From an uncultured Bacteroidales bacterium (GTDB lineage Bacteria > Bacteroidota > Bacteroidia > Bacteroidales > Bacteroidaceae), in the NCBI GenBank assembly GCA_902771725.1, contig CACXXT010000008.1:1-64000 (forward strand): DNA of 64,000 nt, written 5' to 3'. The translations under genes and the position numbers were made by a program. Below, piece after piece: positions 46,741 to 55,067 of the stretch (its first letter is position 1; each line of letters opens with the position of its first letter). The notes under the pieces were generated by a model. That model saw only the letters and a list, made by a program, of their open reading frames with translations. It had not been told where the DNA came from and searched no databases.

Positions 46741-46850
46741 CCTGCTGCATCCCTCCACCCAGCCTGCTGCATCCCTCCACACAGCCTGCTGCATCCTCCC
46801 AAACACCCTGCTCCATCCTCCCATACACCCTGCTCCATCGCCCCCCTACC
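46741..46850. repeat. Second 22-bp tandem array (five units)
   Basis: CCTGCT recurs at 46741, 46763, 46785, 46807 and 46829, again exactly 22 bp. The sequence (CCTGCTGCATCCCTCCACA type) is unrelated to the first array. Confidence 0.9.
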
Positions 46851-46890
46851 CCTTCCGCCTCACAACTGCCCCATCTTCTGGACATCAAAT

Positions 46891-46980
46891 TTATCACTTT
46901 GCTCGAAAAAGTTTACCTAGTTTACGGCAAAATAGAAAATCCACCGTAAACTAGGTAAACTTTTTCGAGCAAAGTGATAA
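46891..46980. repeat. 37-bp repeat as a perfect inverted pair, left edge of the defence island
   Basis: Arms 46891-46927 and 46944-46980 are exact inverted copies (37 bp) around a 16-nt loop. The right arm reads CCGTAAACTAGGTAAAC then TTTTTCGAGCAAAGTGATAA. Similar single copies lie at 48236-48281 and 59725-59767. Confidence 0.95.
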
Positions 46981-47033
46981 AAAAACTCTCAACATGTTGA
47001 GACGAATTCACAAGAAAAGGAGTCTTACGACTC

Positions 47034-47510
47034 TTAGTTGCCCCAAAGAGCAAGCAGAGGAGTATAGTCTGTATTCCATGCAATCTCCTTTCCTTTCTCT
47101 GTAGCCAGGCGGTCAGGATCAGGCGTAATGCCCACCCTCCACAAATCGAGGCGGTCTGCATCAAAACAGGCATCGATTGTCGGATTCCCCGTCTTTTGTG
47201 CCGTGGTATGCAGGCGACAAGCTTCTTTAAGCTGATTTATGTCTTCATCCGACACCTCTTTCAGATATGCATCCCTGATGCTGTCAATGAACTTTGCAGC
47301 ACGCGGACCATGTCCCAAGTCTATCCCATCATTCTGTCGGCATGAGTCATGAAGATAGGCGAACAAGCCAACAACAAGTGGATTCACCTCTGGTGTCAGC
47401 AACTTCCGCCCATTCGCATACACCCTGTCCCAATGGCTTATGCCATGCAACGTGCCCAACTCCCATCGGGAGTCCGCAAACGTCCGTATTTTACCTACGA
47501 TTGTATCCAT
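47034..47510 (-). CDS. HD-domain protein
   Basis: The 158-residue protein has an HD phosphohydrolase-like pattern: HGISHWDRV (first His), AYLHDSCRQNDGIDLGHGPRAA (His-Asp pair) and ACRLHTTAQKTGNPTIDACFDADRLDLWRVG (later His and Asp). This suggests a metal-dependent nucleotide phosphohydrolase. No signal peptide. It lies between the left 37-bp inverted repeat and the DUF4391 remnant, so it may be island cargo. Confidence 0.75.
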   Translation of the reverse strand: MDTIVGKIRTFADSRWELGTLHGISHWDRVYANGRKLLTPEVNPLVVGLFAYLHDSCRQNDGIDLGHGPRAAKFIDSIRDAYLKEVSDEDINQLKEACRLHTTAQKTGNPTIDACFDADRLDLWRVGITPDPDRLATEKGKEIAWNTDYTPLLALWGN

Positions 47511-47578
47511 TTAAAATTAGCAAGGTTAGCATAGTTTTTGAAATTCTGATTTGCATGCAATAGAAGAACGCCCCTATT

Positions 47579-47698
47579 CAGAAGAAGATGCGCAAGGAGC
47601 CACAGTTAGACAGGCAACTTGACATCAATATGAAGGAGAAGGAGGAACGGCAAGAACTGGCAGAGTTGAGACAAAAGATGGAGGGGGTGAGCGTATAA
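47579..47698 (+). pseudogene. 3' remnant of a DUF4391 gene
   Basis: The frame ending TAA at 47698 reads KMRKEPQLDRQLDINMKEK ... LAELRQKMEGVSV. The intact DUF4391 gene ends RMRKEPQLDRQLAMNKQVR ... LAEIKQKMEELSV. Only about the last 39 codons remain. Confidence 0.85.
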
Positions 47699-47703
47699 AA
47701 ATG

Positions 47704-47799
47704 CTAAGAATTAGAAAAGTAAGTCAATCGTGCTTGTTGGGAACTTTCACGATTGTTAGTTATATCCAAAAGAATATTGGTATCAAGAAATACTTTCAT
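47704..47799 (-). pseudogene. Truncated PIN-domain (VapC-like) toxin gene
   Basis: The minus strand reads MKVFLDTNILLDITNNRESS and stops after 31 residues. This is the classic PIN start with the first catalytic Asp in FLDTNILLD; the remaining acidic residues are missing. The ATG overlaps the TGA of the upstream antitoxin (ATGA). The truncation falls at the junction with the DUF4391 remnant, 5 bp away. Confidence 0.8.
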
Positions 47800-48083
47800 C
47801 TTCTATCCAGTCCTAAAATATACCGTGTGCGTTCGTCTTGTGCTTCTTCGGGAGTTAATCGGAGTTTCTCGAATAACTCTTCTATTTCAGGTGAGATTTC
47901 TATTTCTGCCATCTTCTTGGCTAAGAATTCGTCCTCAGCCTTTCGTTTAGCCTCCTCAGCCTCGCGAATGGATTCATTCATGAAGTCCACAACAGCGTGC
48001 ATCACATTGATGTCAACACTTCTCAGCAGCCCCATATATGGAGCCAACGGAGATGCCTGGATTGTTCTTGCAGCGATAGTCAT
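47796..48083 (-). CDS. Putative antitoxin of a PIN toxin pair
   Basis: This 95-residue protein is unknown by sequence, but its place fits an antitoxin: it ends in an ATGA overlap with a PIN-domain toxin start. The C-terminal half is helical and charged (NESIREAEEAKRKAEDEFLAKK ... EEIEELFEKLRL-like), typical of antitoxin tails. A minus-strand promoter lies upstream: TTTG (plus CAAA 48137-48140), 18-bp gap, TACTTTTG (plus 48111-48118). With the toxin reduced to a stub, it would be an orphan or immunity-type antitoxin. Confidence 0.65.
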   Translation of the reverse strand: MTIAARTIQASPLAPYMGLLRSVDINVMHAVVDFMNESIREAEEAKRKAEDEFLAKKMAEIEISPEIEELFEKLRLTPEEAQDERTRYILGLDRR

Positions 48084-48104
48084 GACATAATCTTGTTAGG
48101 TTTC

Positions 48105-48246
48105 TGGGCGCAAAAGTACAAAAAAATATTCATAAACAAATAAAATCGACAGAAAATTGCATCTAAGACATGTAGATATGCAAACAAAAGACGGCGCACA
48201 GCTCTATCTTGATGCGCTCTACCAGATCGCTTTCTCCGGAAACTAG
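48105..48246 (+). pseudogene. 5' remnant of a type III mod gene
   Basis: It matches 53065-53185 with few changes. The frame from ATG at 48178 reads MQTKDGAQLYLDALYQIAFS, compared with MQTKDGAELNLDALYQIAPS in the intact gene, then runs into the 37-bp repeat at 48236 and stops at 48244-48246. Confidence 0.88.
48111..48140 (-). promoter_or_regulatory. Antitoxin promoter within duplicated mod upstream region
   Basis: On the minus strand TTTG-N18-TACTTTTG. The same block occurs at 53071-53100 upstream of the small minus-strand gene there, so it was duplicated with the locus. Confidence 0.65.
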
Positions 48247-48281
48247 GTAAACTTTTTCGACCAAAGTGATAAATTTGATGC
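48236..48281 (+). repeat. 37-bp repeat, single copy at the mod remnant
   Basis: CCGGAAACTAGGTAAAC then TTTTTCGACCAAAGTGATAA with the shared tail ATTTGATGC. It has the same orientation as the right arm at 46944-46980 and the copy at 59725-59767. Confidence 0.9.
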
Positions 48282-48365
48282 CCGAGAAAGGCGATTTTTA
48301 CTCTATTATTGCCTCCACCCATACTTTTTTTCTTGCATTTTACAGCAGAATCAGAACTTTTTGTT

Positions 48366-48373
48366 TACCTTTG
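48366..48373 (+). promoter_or_regulatory. -7 box at the start of the structured leader
   Basis: TACCTTTG fits TAnnTTTG. A transcript from here would begin near 48380, at the edge of the folded region. No -33 TTTG is correctly spaced. Confidence 0.4.
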
Positions 48374-48705
48374 TGCCCGAAAGGGCACGAAACGGCTCAA
48401 ATACGAGACGTGGGAAACCTTAGCGAAGGGGCCTGATCAATCTTATTGGTAAACGATAGCATCAGCTATTTATTCAGTGTATCGTGAAATCTCGCAAATT
48501 TCAAAGATGTAACACTCGGATAAGTCAGCCGGTGCCCGTGCGATAGCGCGGGCATGACTTATATCTAGTGTTACAGGTATGCGAGAACCCCACGATACAG
48601 GAGAAGAGCCATGACTGCGCTTCTTTTGTGTCCTGAGGTCTCTTGGTATTACCTGTAAACAAGCCTGAAGATATAGTCTGCATGCTCCAATGATTTATCG
48701 TGCGG
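48374..48705 (+). ncRNA. Structured leader with a group I intron-like core
   Basis: A long nested hairpin spans 48479-48598 with five paired blocks (48479-86/48591-98, 48490-96/48580-86, 48509-16/48567-74, 48520-27/48555-62, 48532-37/48549-54), all Watson-Crick. Around it are parts in group I order: a P3-like pairing (48383-48392 with 48624-48633, with wobbles), GTGGGAAACC, a P5-like CCTTAGCGAAGG hairpin, a P7-like pairing (GACTG 48613-48617 with TAGTC 48674-48678), and AAGATATAGTC, the group I S-element consensus. A P9-like hairpin ends by 48703, just before the helicase ATG. The 5' splice site is not identified. Group I intron or derived leader is the best guess; another structured RNA is possible. 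Confidence 0.6.
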
Positions 48706-48712
48706 TAACTAT

Positions 48713-51700
48713 ATGGAACTACCGAAACAGTTCGACAATATCACTCAGAGGGTTATCGATGACCTCAAAGAGATGTTGCGCCACGGCTCCAAGGTGTCGA
48801 TGGCCGCTGCATCTTTCTCCATCTATGCCTTCGAGGCTTTGCAGAAAGAATTGGAGCAGGTTGACGAACTGCGTTTCATATTCACCTCCCCAACATTCAA
48901 CAAGGAACGGGCGAAGAAACAGAAGCGGGAGTTCTATATTCCTAAGCTAAATCGCGAGCGCACGCTTTATGGCTCTGACTTTGAGATCAAGTTGCGCAAC
49001 AACCTCACGCAACGTGCCATTGCCAAAGAGTGTGCAGACTGGATTCGTCAGAAGGTACGCTTCAAGACGAATGTCTCGCAGATGCAGATGCCAGGCTTCC
49101 TGAATGTGAAGAACGAAGACGGCCTCTTCACCTATATGCCCTTCAACGAGTTCACCACAACGGAGTTAGGCTGTGAGCGCGGCAACAACATCTTCCAGCT
49201 CATCCAACGTCTGCCTTCACCCATCAGCGATGCCTACCTGAAGAACTTCAACGATTTCTGGCTGGACAAAGAGAACTTCTGCGACGTGACGGAAGCCATC
49301 ATCGAGAATATCGAGAATGTCTATCGGGAGAATGCGCCGGACTTCATCTATTTCGTCACGCTCTACAACATCTTCAATGAGTTCCTGGAGGACATCAGCG
49401 AAGATGTGCTGCCCAACGAAGCCACGGGCTTCAAGTCCTCGCAGATATGGAACAAGCTCTACAACTTCCAGAAAGACGCAGCACTGGCCATCATCAACAA
49501 GTTGGAGACCTACAACGGCTGCATCCTTGCGGACAGCGTAGGTCTCGGAAAGACATTCACCGCCCTTTCGGTCATCAAGTACTACGAGAACCGCAATAAG
49601 TCCGTTCTTGTGCTTTGCCCTAAGAAGTTGTACGACAACTGGAACACCTACAAGAGCAACTACAAGAACAACCCACTGGAGAAAGACCGCCTGCGCTACG
49701 ATGTACTCTTCCACACCGACCTCAGCCGTGAACAGGGAAAGAGCAACGGCCTCGACCTGGCGCTGCTGAACTGGGGCAACTATGATCTCATCGTCATCGA
49801 CGAGAGTCATAACTTCCGCAACGGCGGGAAGATAACGACAGACGAGGAGGACGAGAACCCACGCGAGAACCGCTACCTGCGACTGATGAACAAGGTCATC
49901 CGCGCCGGCGTGAGGACCAAAGTCCTGATGCTCTCAGCGACCCCGGTCAACAATCGCTTCAACGACTTGAAAAATCAGTTGCAGCTGGCCTACGAGGGCC
50001 GGCAGGAACTCATAAACGATAAGTTGGATGTCGATCGCCCCATCGAGGACATCTTCCGCTCGGCTCAGGCACAGTACAATGCCTGGGCACATATCGACGA
50101 CCCGAAAGAGCGCACAGCAGAGCGCTTGTTGGATATGCTATCGTTCGACTTCTTCCAAGTGCTCGATGCGGTCACCATCGCACGAAGCCGGAAGCATATC
50201 GAGAAATACTACGATACGGCAGACATCGGTAAGTTCCCGACACGTCTGCGCCCCATATCCAAGCGTCCCAAACTGACCGACCTCGACGAGGCTATCACCT
50301 ACAAAGAGATTTCCGGGCAGTTGGACGATCTGAACTTAGGTGTCTATGCGCCTTCGGACTACATCCTTCCGTCCATGCGCTATAAGTATGAGATTGAGAA
50401 GGATGGCGAAGGCACGCACCTCGGTATGTCGGGACGTGAGAAAGGTCTGAAGAAACTCATGGCCATCAATCTGCTGAAGCGTCTGGAGTCTTCCGTCAAC
50501 AGCTTCCGGCTGACACTCTCGCGCATCAAAGAGCAGATAGACGACACGCTGAAAGCCATTGACCTTTTCCTCGAAACAAGACAGGATGCGAGTCTCTCCT
50601 TACAGACCTTAGAAAGTATGCTGGACGGCGATGACAGCGAGAATGACTTCCTCGTGGGTGGAAAGAAAACGCGCGTGGCGCTGGCTGACATGGATTGCCG
50701 CTCATGGAAGCGCGACCTGAAAGCCGATCAGGAAATCATCGCCCTGCTGCTGACCATGCTTGAAGACATCACCCCTGAGCACGACAGCAAACTGCAGATG
50801 CTCGTGGAGAACCTTCGAGATAAGTTTGCCCATCCCATTAACGGAGATAACAAAAAGGTCCTCATCTTCACGGCTTTCTCTGATACGGCAGAATACCTTT
50901 ACAAGTACCTTGCTCCCGTCATCATGGAGAAAGCCGGGTTACACACTGGACTTGTGACAGGTAACGGTGTCACATCCACCATCAAGAGTGTACCTGCAGA
51001 GTTCAATACCATTCTTACGCTTTTCTCACCCATATCAAAGGAGGCTGACAAGTTGCTGCCAAAAGAGAAGCAGGAAGTAGATGTGCTTATTGCCACCGAC
51101 TGCATTTCCGAAGGTCAGAACTTGCAGGATTGCGACTACCTTATTAATTATGATATCCACTGGAACCCCGTGCGCATCATTCAGCGATTCGGTCGTGTCG
51201 ATCGTATCGGCTCGCGCAATGAGGTGATTCAGTTGGTGAACTACTGGCCGGACATTGAACTGGATGACTACCTTCGCCTGAAAGGGCGCGTGGAAGCACG
51301 CATGACTGGAGTAAACATCACAGGCGCAGGTAACAGCAATGTCCTGCTTTCCGACGAGGAGCAGGCGGATCTTGACTACCGCAAGACTCAGCTGCAGCGA
51401 CTTCAGGAGGAAGTGGTCGATTTGGAGGACATGGATACGGGTATCAACATCATGGACTTGGGGCTGAACGAGTTCCGTCTGGACTTGTTGGCCTACATGC
51501 AAGGGAATCCCGACGTGGAACATGCACCCTTCGGCCTTCACGCCATCGTTCCCGCCACGGCGGACATTCCCCCTGGAGTTATCTTCGTGCTCAAGAACAA
51601 GAACCTTTCTCTCCCCCTTGGGGGAGCTGGAGGGGGCTCCCTCCTGCATCCGTTCTATATGGTGTATTTGTCTGATGATGGGGAGCCTATCATCAATCAT

Positions 51701-51997
51701 CTATCACCGAAGCGGCTGCTGGACATCATGCGCCTTTCATGCAAGGGCAAGACGGAGCCGATACTGGAGCTGTGCCATGCGTTCAACAAAGAAACGAAGG
51801 ACGGGCGCAAGATGCAGCACTATAGCGAGCTGCTGCAGAAGGCTGTGGGTACCATCGTGGACCAAAAGGAGGAAAGCGACCTCGAAAGCCTGTTCTCATT
51901 CGGAGAAACAACAGCTCTCGTGGATGACATCAAGGGATTAGATGACTTTGAGCTGATTTGCTTCTTGGTAATAAAGGAGGGAGGTGCCCGTGGATAA
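48713..51997 (+). CDS. PLD-like/SNF2 helicase of the defence cassette
   Basis: The 1094-residue protein starts with a phospholipase D-like region (HGSKVSMAAASFSIYAFEAL, residues 25-75), followed by an SF2/SNF2 ATPase: Walker A ADSVGLGKTF near 280, DESH box VIDESHNF near 362, motif III LSATPVNN near 405, and motifs V-VI TDCISEGQNLQ ... IQRFGRVDRIGS near 800-835. Proteins of this type are typically encoded with DUF4391, Mod and Res, and are thought to act in defence by moving on DNA. An in-frame GC-rich palindrome (51608-51643) adds the residues LSLPLGGAGGGSLL near 965. It is preceded directly by the structured leader. Confidence 0.88.
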   Translation: MELPKQFDNITQRVIDDLKEMLRHGSKVSMAAASFSIYAFEALQKELEQVDELRFIFTSPTFNKERAKKQKREFYIPKLNRERTLYGSDFEIKLRNNLTQRAIAKECADWIRQKVRFKTNVSQMQMPGFLNVKNEDGLFTYMPFNEFTTTELGCERGNNIFQLIQRLPSPISDAYLKNFNDFWLDKENFCDVTEAIIENIENVYRENAPDFIYFVTLYNIFNEFLEDISEDVLPNEATGFKSSQIWNKLYNFQKDAALAIINKLETYNGCILADSVGLGKTFTALSVIKYYENRNKSVLVLCPKKLYDNWNTYKSNYKNNPLEKDRLRYDVLFHTDLSREQGKSNGLDLALLNWGNYDLIVIDESHNFRNGGKITTDEEDENPRENRYLRLMNKVIRAGVRTKVLMLSATPVNNRFNDLKNQLQLAYEGRQELINDKLDVDRPIEDIFRSAQAQYNAWAHIDDPKERTAERLLDMLSFDFFQVLDAVTIARSRKHIEKYYDTADIGKFPTRLRPISKRPKLTDLDEAITYKEISGQLDDLNLGVYAPSDYILPSMRYKYEIEKDGEGTHLGMSGREKGLKKLMAINLLKRLESSVNSFRLTLSRIKEQIDDTLKAIDLFLETRQDASLSLQTLESMLDGDDSENDFLVGGKKTRVALADMDCRSWKRDLKADQEIIALLLTMLEDITPEHDSKLQMLVENLRDKFAHPINGDNKKVLIFTAFSDTAEYLYKYLAPVIMEKAGLHTGLVTGNGVTSTIKSVPAEFNTILTLFSPISKEADKLLPKEKQEVDVLIATDCISEGQNLQDCDYLINYDIHWNPVRIIQRFGRVDRIGSRNEVIQLVNYWPDIELDDYLRLKGRVEARMTGVNITGAGNSNVLLSDEEQADLDYRKTQLQRLQEEVVDLEDMDTGINIMDLGLNEFRLDLLAYMQGNPDVEHAPFGLHAIVPATADIPPGVIFVLKNKNLSLPLGGAGGGSLLHPFYMVYLSDDGEPIINHLSPKRLLDIMRLSCKGKTEPILELCHAFNKETKDGRKMQHYSELLQKAVGTIVDQKEESDLESLFSFGETTALVDDIKGLDDFELICFLVIKEGGARG
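51608..51643 (+). repeat. GC-rich palindromic element family B, copy 1 (in frame in helicase)
   Basis: CTCCCCCTTGGGGGAG followed by CTGGAGGGGGCT. It interrupts the sequence between FVLKNKN and HPFYMVYLS without changing the frame. Confidence 0.75.
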
Positions 51998-52670
51998 CAT
52001 TCTGAAATATCCACAAAGCACCATCGTGAATCGTGTCGTTCCGAAGACGATGTTCTACAAGTTCATGGAGGTGAACCCTCGCATGAAGTCGCGCTTCGTC
52101 AATGATGTGGTCAACATCACTTGGCTCTACAAGTTGTCTGCTGGCACGCTCAATGTCACGGACACGGAGGAGATGAAGGAAATCGAGGTGTTTGTGGTGA
52201 ACCTCAAACAGCCCGATTGTCCAACGGACTTGTTCACCTTTATAGATATAAACATGCCACACCACATTGTTTTTGTCTTGGTACATGATAACAGCGCCAT
52301 GCTGCTCATCAACTACAAGGACTGGACGGATGACACGCACACGAAGTTCCGCATACGTCAGGCTTTTGCTTCTCCGTGGATGCCAATGGCTGACCTTGAA
52401 CTGACCGTGCAAGGACAGTCGCTGCCGCGTATCTACGACAACTTCGTGGCGCAGGTGTCTGGCATTGGTGAGCACAAGGCTGGAAGTCTGGAGGATATTG
52501 TGGCGCTCCGCAAACTAATAGCTATCATTGAAGCCGAGTTAAAGACTTTGGAGAAGCGAATGCGCAAAGAACCACAGCTTGACAGACAGCTTGCTATGAA
52601 TAAGCAGGTGCGCCAGAAGCGGAAGCAACTGGCTGAAATAAAGCAAAAAATGGAGGAACTAAGCGTATGA
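51990..52670 (+). CDS. DUF4391 protein of the defence cassette
   Basis: This roughly 226-residue protein matches DUF4391, a family of unknown activity found in defence loci next to SNF2 helicases and type III Mod. The body is alpha/beta with a helical, charged C-terminus (LRKLIAIIEAELKTLEKRMRKEP) likely to form a coiled coil. It starts with GTG; GTG at 51984 or 51990 are possible. The second is preferred because AAAGGAGG at 51973-51980 is then 9 nt away. It overlaps the helicase end by 8 bp, so translation is coupled. A broken copy of its 3' end lies at 47579-47698. Confidence 0.85.
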   Translation: MDNILKYPQSTIVNRVVPKTMFYKFMEVNPRMKSRFVNDVVNITWLYKLSAGTLNVTDTEEMKEIEVFVVNLKQPDCPTDLFTFIDINMPHHIVFVLVHDNSAMLLINYKDWTDDTHTKFRIRQAFASPWMPMADLELTVQGQSLPRIYDNFVAQVSGIGEHKAGSLEDIVALRKLIAIIEAELKTLEKRMRKEPQLDRQLAMNKQVRQKRKQLAEIKQKMEELSV

Positions 52671-52699
52671 TACACATTTTATTCCTCCAAAATACTTTT

Positions 52700-52948
52700 T
52701 CATTTTCGCATCAACTTGATGTACCATTCATCAGATGGATCAGCATGGAAATAAGCCTTCCCATCGCCACCCAAATTCCAAGGATCCATTACCTCAATCG
52801 ACAGATGAGGAATGCGTTCAAAGTGGTTTGTGCTAATGGAGATTCGTTCTCGACGGCGAAACTTTCTGTTGCACACTTGCTTCCCTCTTTTCTGAGATTT
52901 ACAGCCTACCCAGCATGTTACTGGGGTGCGTTTCTTACTTCTGCTCAT
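52700..52948 (-). CDS. Small basic protein inserted between DUF4391 and mod
   Basis: The preferred product (82 residues from 52948) begins MSRSKKRTPVTCWVGCKSQK and has a very basic first half, then an aromatic second half (NLGGDGKAYFHADPSDEWYIKLMRK). Similar MSRSxKKTP-type proteins occur as hypotheticals in Bacteroidales; their function is unknown. The frame continues up to 53005, but that extension is unlike them. A minus-strand promoter TTTG-N18-TACTTTTG lies at plus 53071-53100. It runs against the surrounding operon and takes the place held by the antitoxin pair in the broken copy. Confidence 0.6.
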   Translation of the reverse strand: MSRSKKRTPVTCWVGCKSQKRGKQVCNRKFRRRERISISTNHFERIPHLSIEVMDPWNLGGDGKAYFHADPSDEWYIKLMRK

Positions 52949-53070
52949 TTTGTCTTGAATGTTATGAGGGGTCACAGACTCTCGCTGTGCCACTCGGTTA
53001 AACATTACAAGACATCAAGATTTAAAAATGCGAGCTGTTCCATGTCACATCAATGATTGATTTCTGGGCG

Positions 53071-53100
53071 CAAAAGTACAAAAAATAATTCATAAACAAA
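53071..53100 (-). promoter_or_regulatory. Minus-strand promoter upstream of the small basic protein
   Basis: The minus strand reads TTTG-N18-TACTTTTG (plus CAAA at 53097-53100 and CAAAAGTA at 53071-53078). It duplicates the block at 48111-48140. Confidence 0.6.
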
Positions 53101-53137
53101 TATAATCGATAGAAAAATGCATTTAAGACATGTAGAT

Positions 53138-55066
53138 ATGCAAACAAAAGACGGTGCAGAGCTCAATCTTGATGCTCTCTACCAAATTGCTCCCTCCTGC
53201 TTCACGGAAGCAATGGGTGAAGACGGTGAGGTGCATCGCGTAGTCGATTTCAATAAGCTCCGTCTGCTTTTAGGCGACCAGGCTGTGGAGGATGCCCCAG
53301 AAGTTTATGACTTTACTTGGGTGGGCAAACGGGCTGCCCTCCGTGAGGCGGCTGCACCTATCAACAAGACGCTGCGCCCTTGCCCCGAGGAAAGTGTCGA
53401 TTGGGAGCATACACAAAATCTTTATATCGAGGGTGATAACCTCGAAGTCCTGAAACTGCTTCAGAACTCGTATATGAGCAAGGTCAAGATGATATATATT
53501 GACCCACCATATAACACTGGGAATGATTTTGTGTATCATGATGACTTTCACCGCACACAGCAGGAGGAAGACGAAGCTGCTGGTGTTATCAATGAAAAAG
53601 GCGAACGAATGGTGAAAAACCTCTCTTCAAACGGGAAGTTCCATTCTGATTGGTGTTCGATGATTTACTCTCGTATGATGGTAGCAAGGTCGTTACTAAC
53701 TGATGATGGTGTTATCTTTATTTCTATAGATGACAACGAAGTTAAAAACTTACAAAGTATTTGCAATGAAGTATTTGGAGAGAGTAACTTCCTCGGTATA
53801 ATAACATGGTCTAAAAAAAGAAAAGGCAGTTTCTTGTCAAAGGGAATAATTAGTCTTACAGAATATCTTCTCGTATATACAAAGAATAGGGATTCTTGTA
53901 TAGGTTTATTTGGAGGTGTTGCTGATGGAAACGAATCGCAACCCATTATAAAGAGAACGAACAGAGTTAGCATACTTTCTATTCCTGCTAATATAATCGA
54001 AACCAAACTATCAGATGGATTATATAAAGCAGGGAGATATGGCGATGCTGTAAACCCTGTTAATTTATTGGACGATGTAACGGTAGGAAATGGAAAAATT
54101 GTAACTCCTTTTAGAATTGAAGCGCCCTTTACATGGTCTCAGTCTATGTTTGATGACCAGTTATCAAAAGGTGCAAAATTTGTTATTAATACAATGAATT
54201 TCCAAATTCGTGTATTCCGTATATACGAAGATGATAATTTCAAAGGATTTGGCAGCTTTATAAATGGTGTTCAAATCAAGGGTACTAATGAAGATGCATA
54301 CGAGGAGTTAGAACGTTTTTTTGGAGTAAAAAAACTATTTGATTACTCTAAGCCAACAAATTATATAAAAGAATTGGTAAATGCAGCTACCCATTTTGAT
54401 AAGAATTCAATTATTCTTGATTTCTTTTCTGGTTCTGGAACAACAGCCCAATCAGTGATGCAGTTGAACGCAGAAGATAAAGGTAAGCGGAAATTCATTA
54501 TGATTCAATTACCAGAAGAAACTATAAAAGATAGCGAAGCATACAATGCAGGCTATAAGAATATTTGTGAGATAGGTAAAAAGAGAATTAAGTTTGCAGG
54601 AAAGAAAATCAAGGACGATAATCCCGAAGCAGCCGACCTTGACACAGGTTTCCGCGTATTCAAGTGCGAAAGCAGTAATTATAAAGACGTAGCTTTTGCT
54701 CCGAAGGACTATACGCAGGACATGTTGGCTGGCTTGCTCGACAATATCAAGGAAGACCGCACAGACTTGGACCTGCTCTTTGACTGTATGCTCCGCTGGG
54801 GCGTTGAGTTGTCGATGCCTCTTTCTTCGCAAAAGGTCGATGGTTGTACCCTGCACAACGTGAATGATGGTGACCTCGTGGCTTGCTTCGATGGTCATGT
54901 CACGGAAGCGGTGATAGACGCTATCGCTGCCCTCTCACCTGTCCGCGTCGTCTTCCGCGACAGCAGTTTCAATGAAGCTGCCCAGAAGATGAATCTCTTC
55001 GAGCTGTTCAAGCAGAAATGCGACTGGACAGATGAAGAAGTGAAGAATAATGTACGCGTAATATAA
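53138..55066 (+). CDS. mod: Type III restriction-modification methyltransferase Mod
   Basis: This beta-class N6-adenine methyltransferase provides self-protection and target recognition. Motif IV (MIYIDPPYNTGNDFVYHD) is near residue 120 and the SAM-binding motif I (ILDFFSGSGTTAQSV) near 427, the order expected for Mod. The target-recognition part between them (53690-54600) is strikingly A/T-rich compared with both ends, suggesting exchange of the recognition module. The start is set at 53138: the upstream ATG (53117) reads TTG in the duplicated remnant, while MQTKDGA is conserved in both. It is followed by the inserted ATPase, not directly by res. Confidence 0.92.
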   Translation: MQTKDGAELNLDALYQIAPSCFTEAMGEDGEVHRVVDFNKLRLLLGDQAVEDAPEVYDFTWVGKRAALREAAAPINKTLRPCPEESVDWEHTQNLYIEGDNLEVLKLLQNSYMSKVKMIYIDPPYNTGNDFVYHDDFHRTQQEEDEAAGVINEKGERMVKNLSSNGKFHSDWCSMIYSRMMVARSLLTDDGVIFISIDDNEVKNLQSICNEVFGESNFLGIITWSKKRKGSFLSKGIISLTEYLLVYTKNRDSCIGLFGGVADGNESQPIIKRTNRVSILSIPANIIETKLSDGLYKAGRYGDAVNPVNLLDDVTVGNGKIVTPFRIEAPFTWSQSMFDDQLSKGAKFVINTMNFQIRVFRIYEDDNFKGFGSFINGVQIKGTNEDAYEELERFFGVKKLFDYSKPTNYIKELVNAATHFDKNSIILDFFSGSGTTAQSVMQLNAEDKGKRKFIMIQLPEETIKDSEAYNAGYKNICEIGKKRIKFAGKKIKDDNPEAADLDTGFRVFKCESSNYKDVAFAPKDYTQDMLAGLLDNIKEDRTDLDLLFDCMLRWGVELSMPLSSQKVDGCTLHNVNDGDLVACFDGHVTEAVIDAIAALSPVRVVFRDSSFNEAAQKMNLFELFKQKCDWTDEEVKNNVRVI

Positions 55067-55067
55067 G

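Noticed and set aside
46517..46850. 22-bp arrays as CRISPR-like
   Set aside because: Units are directly adjacent with no spacers, and no cas genes are seen.
46429..46954. Plus-strand frames over the 22-bp arrays (Pro/His-rich)
   Set aside because: They are translations of non-coding tandem repeats and have no start context or similarity.
48690..48950. Alternative frame MIYRAVTIWNYRNSS at the helicase start
   Set aside because: It is out of frame with the clear helicase and lacks support.
52667..53056. Plus-strand 129-residue frame between DUF4391 and mod
   Set aside because: It is antisense to the MSRSKKRTP-type small gene, which has family-like sequence and a promoter; the plus frame has neither.
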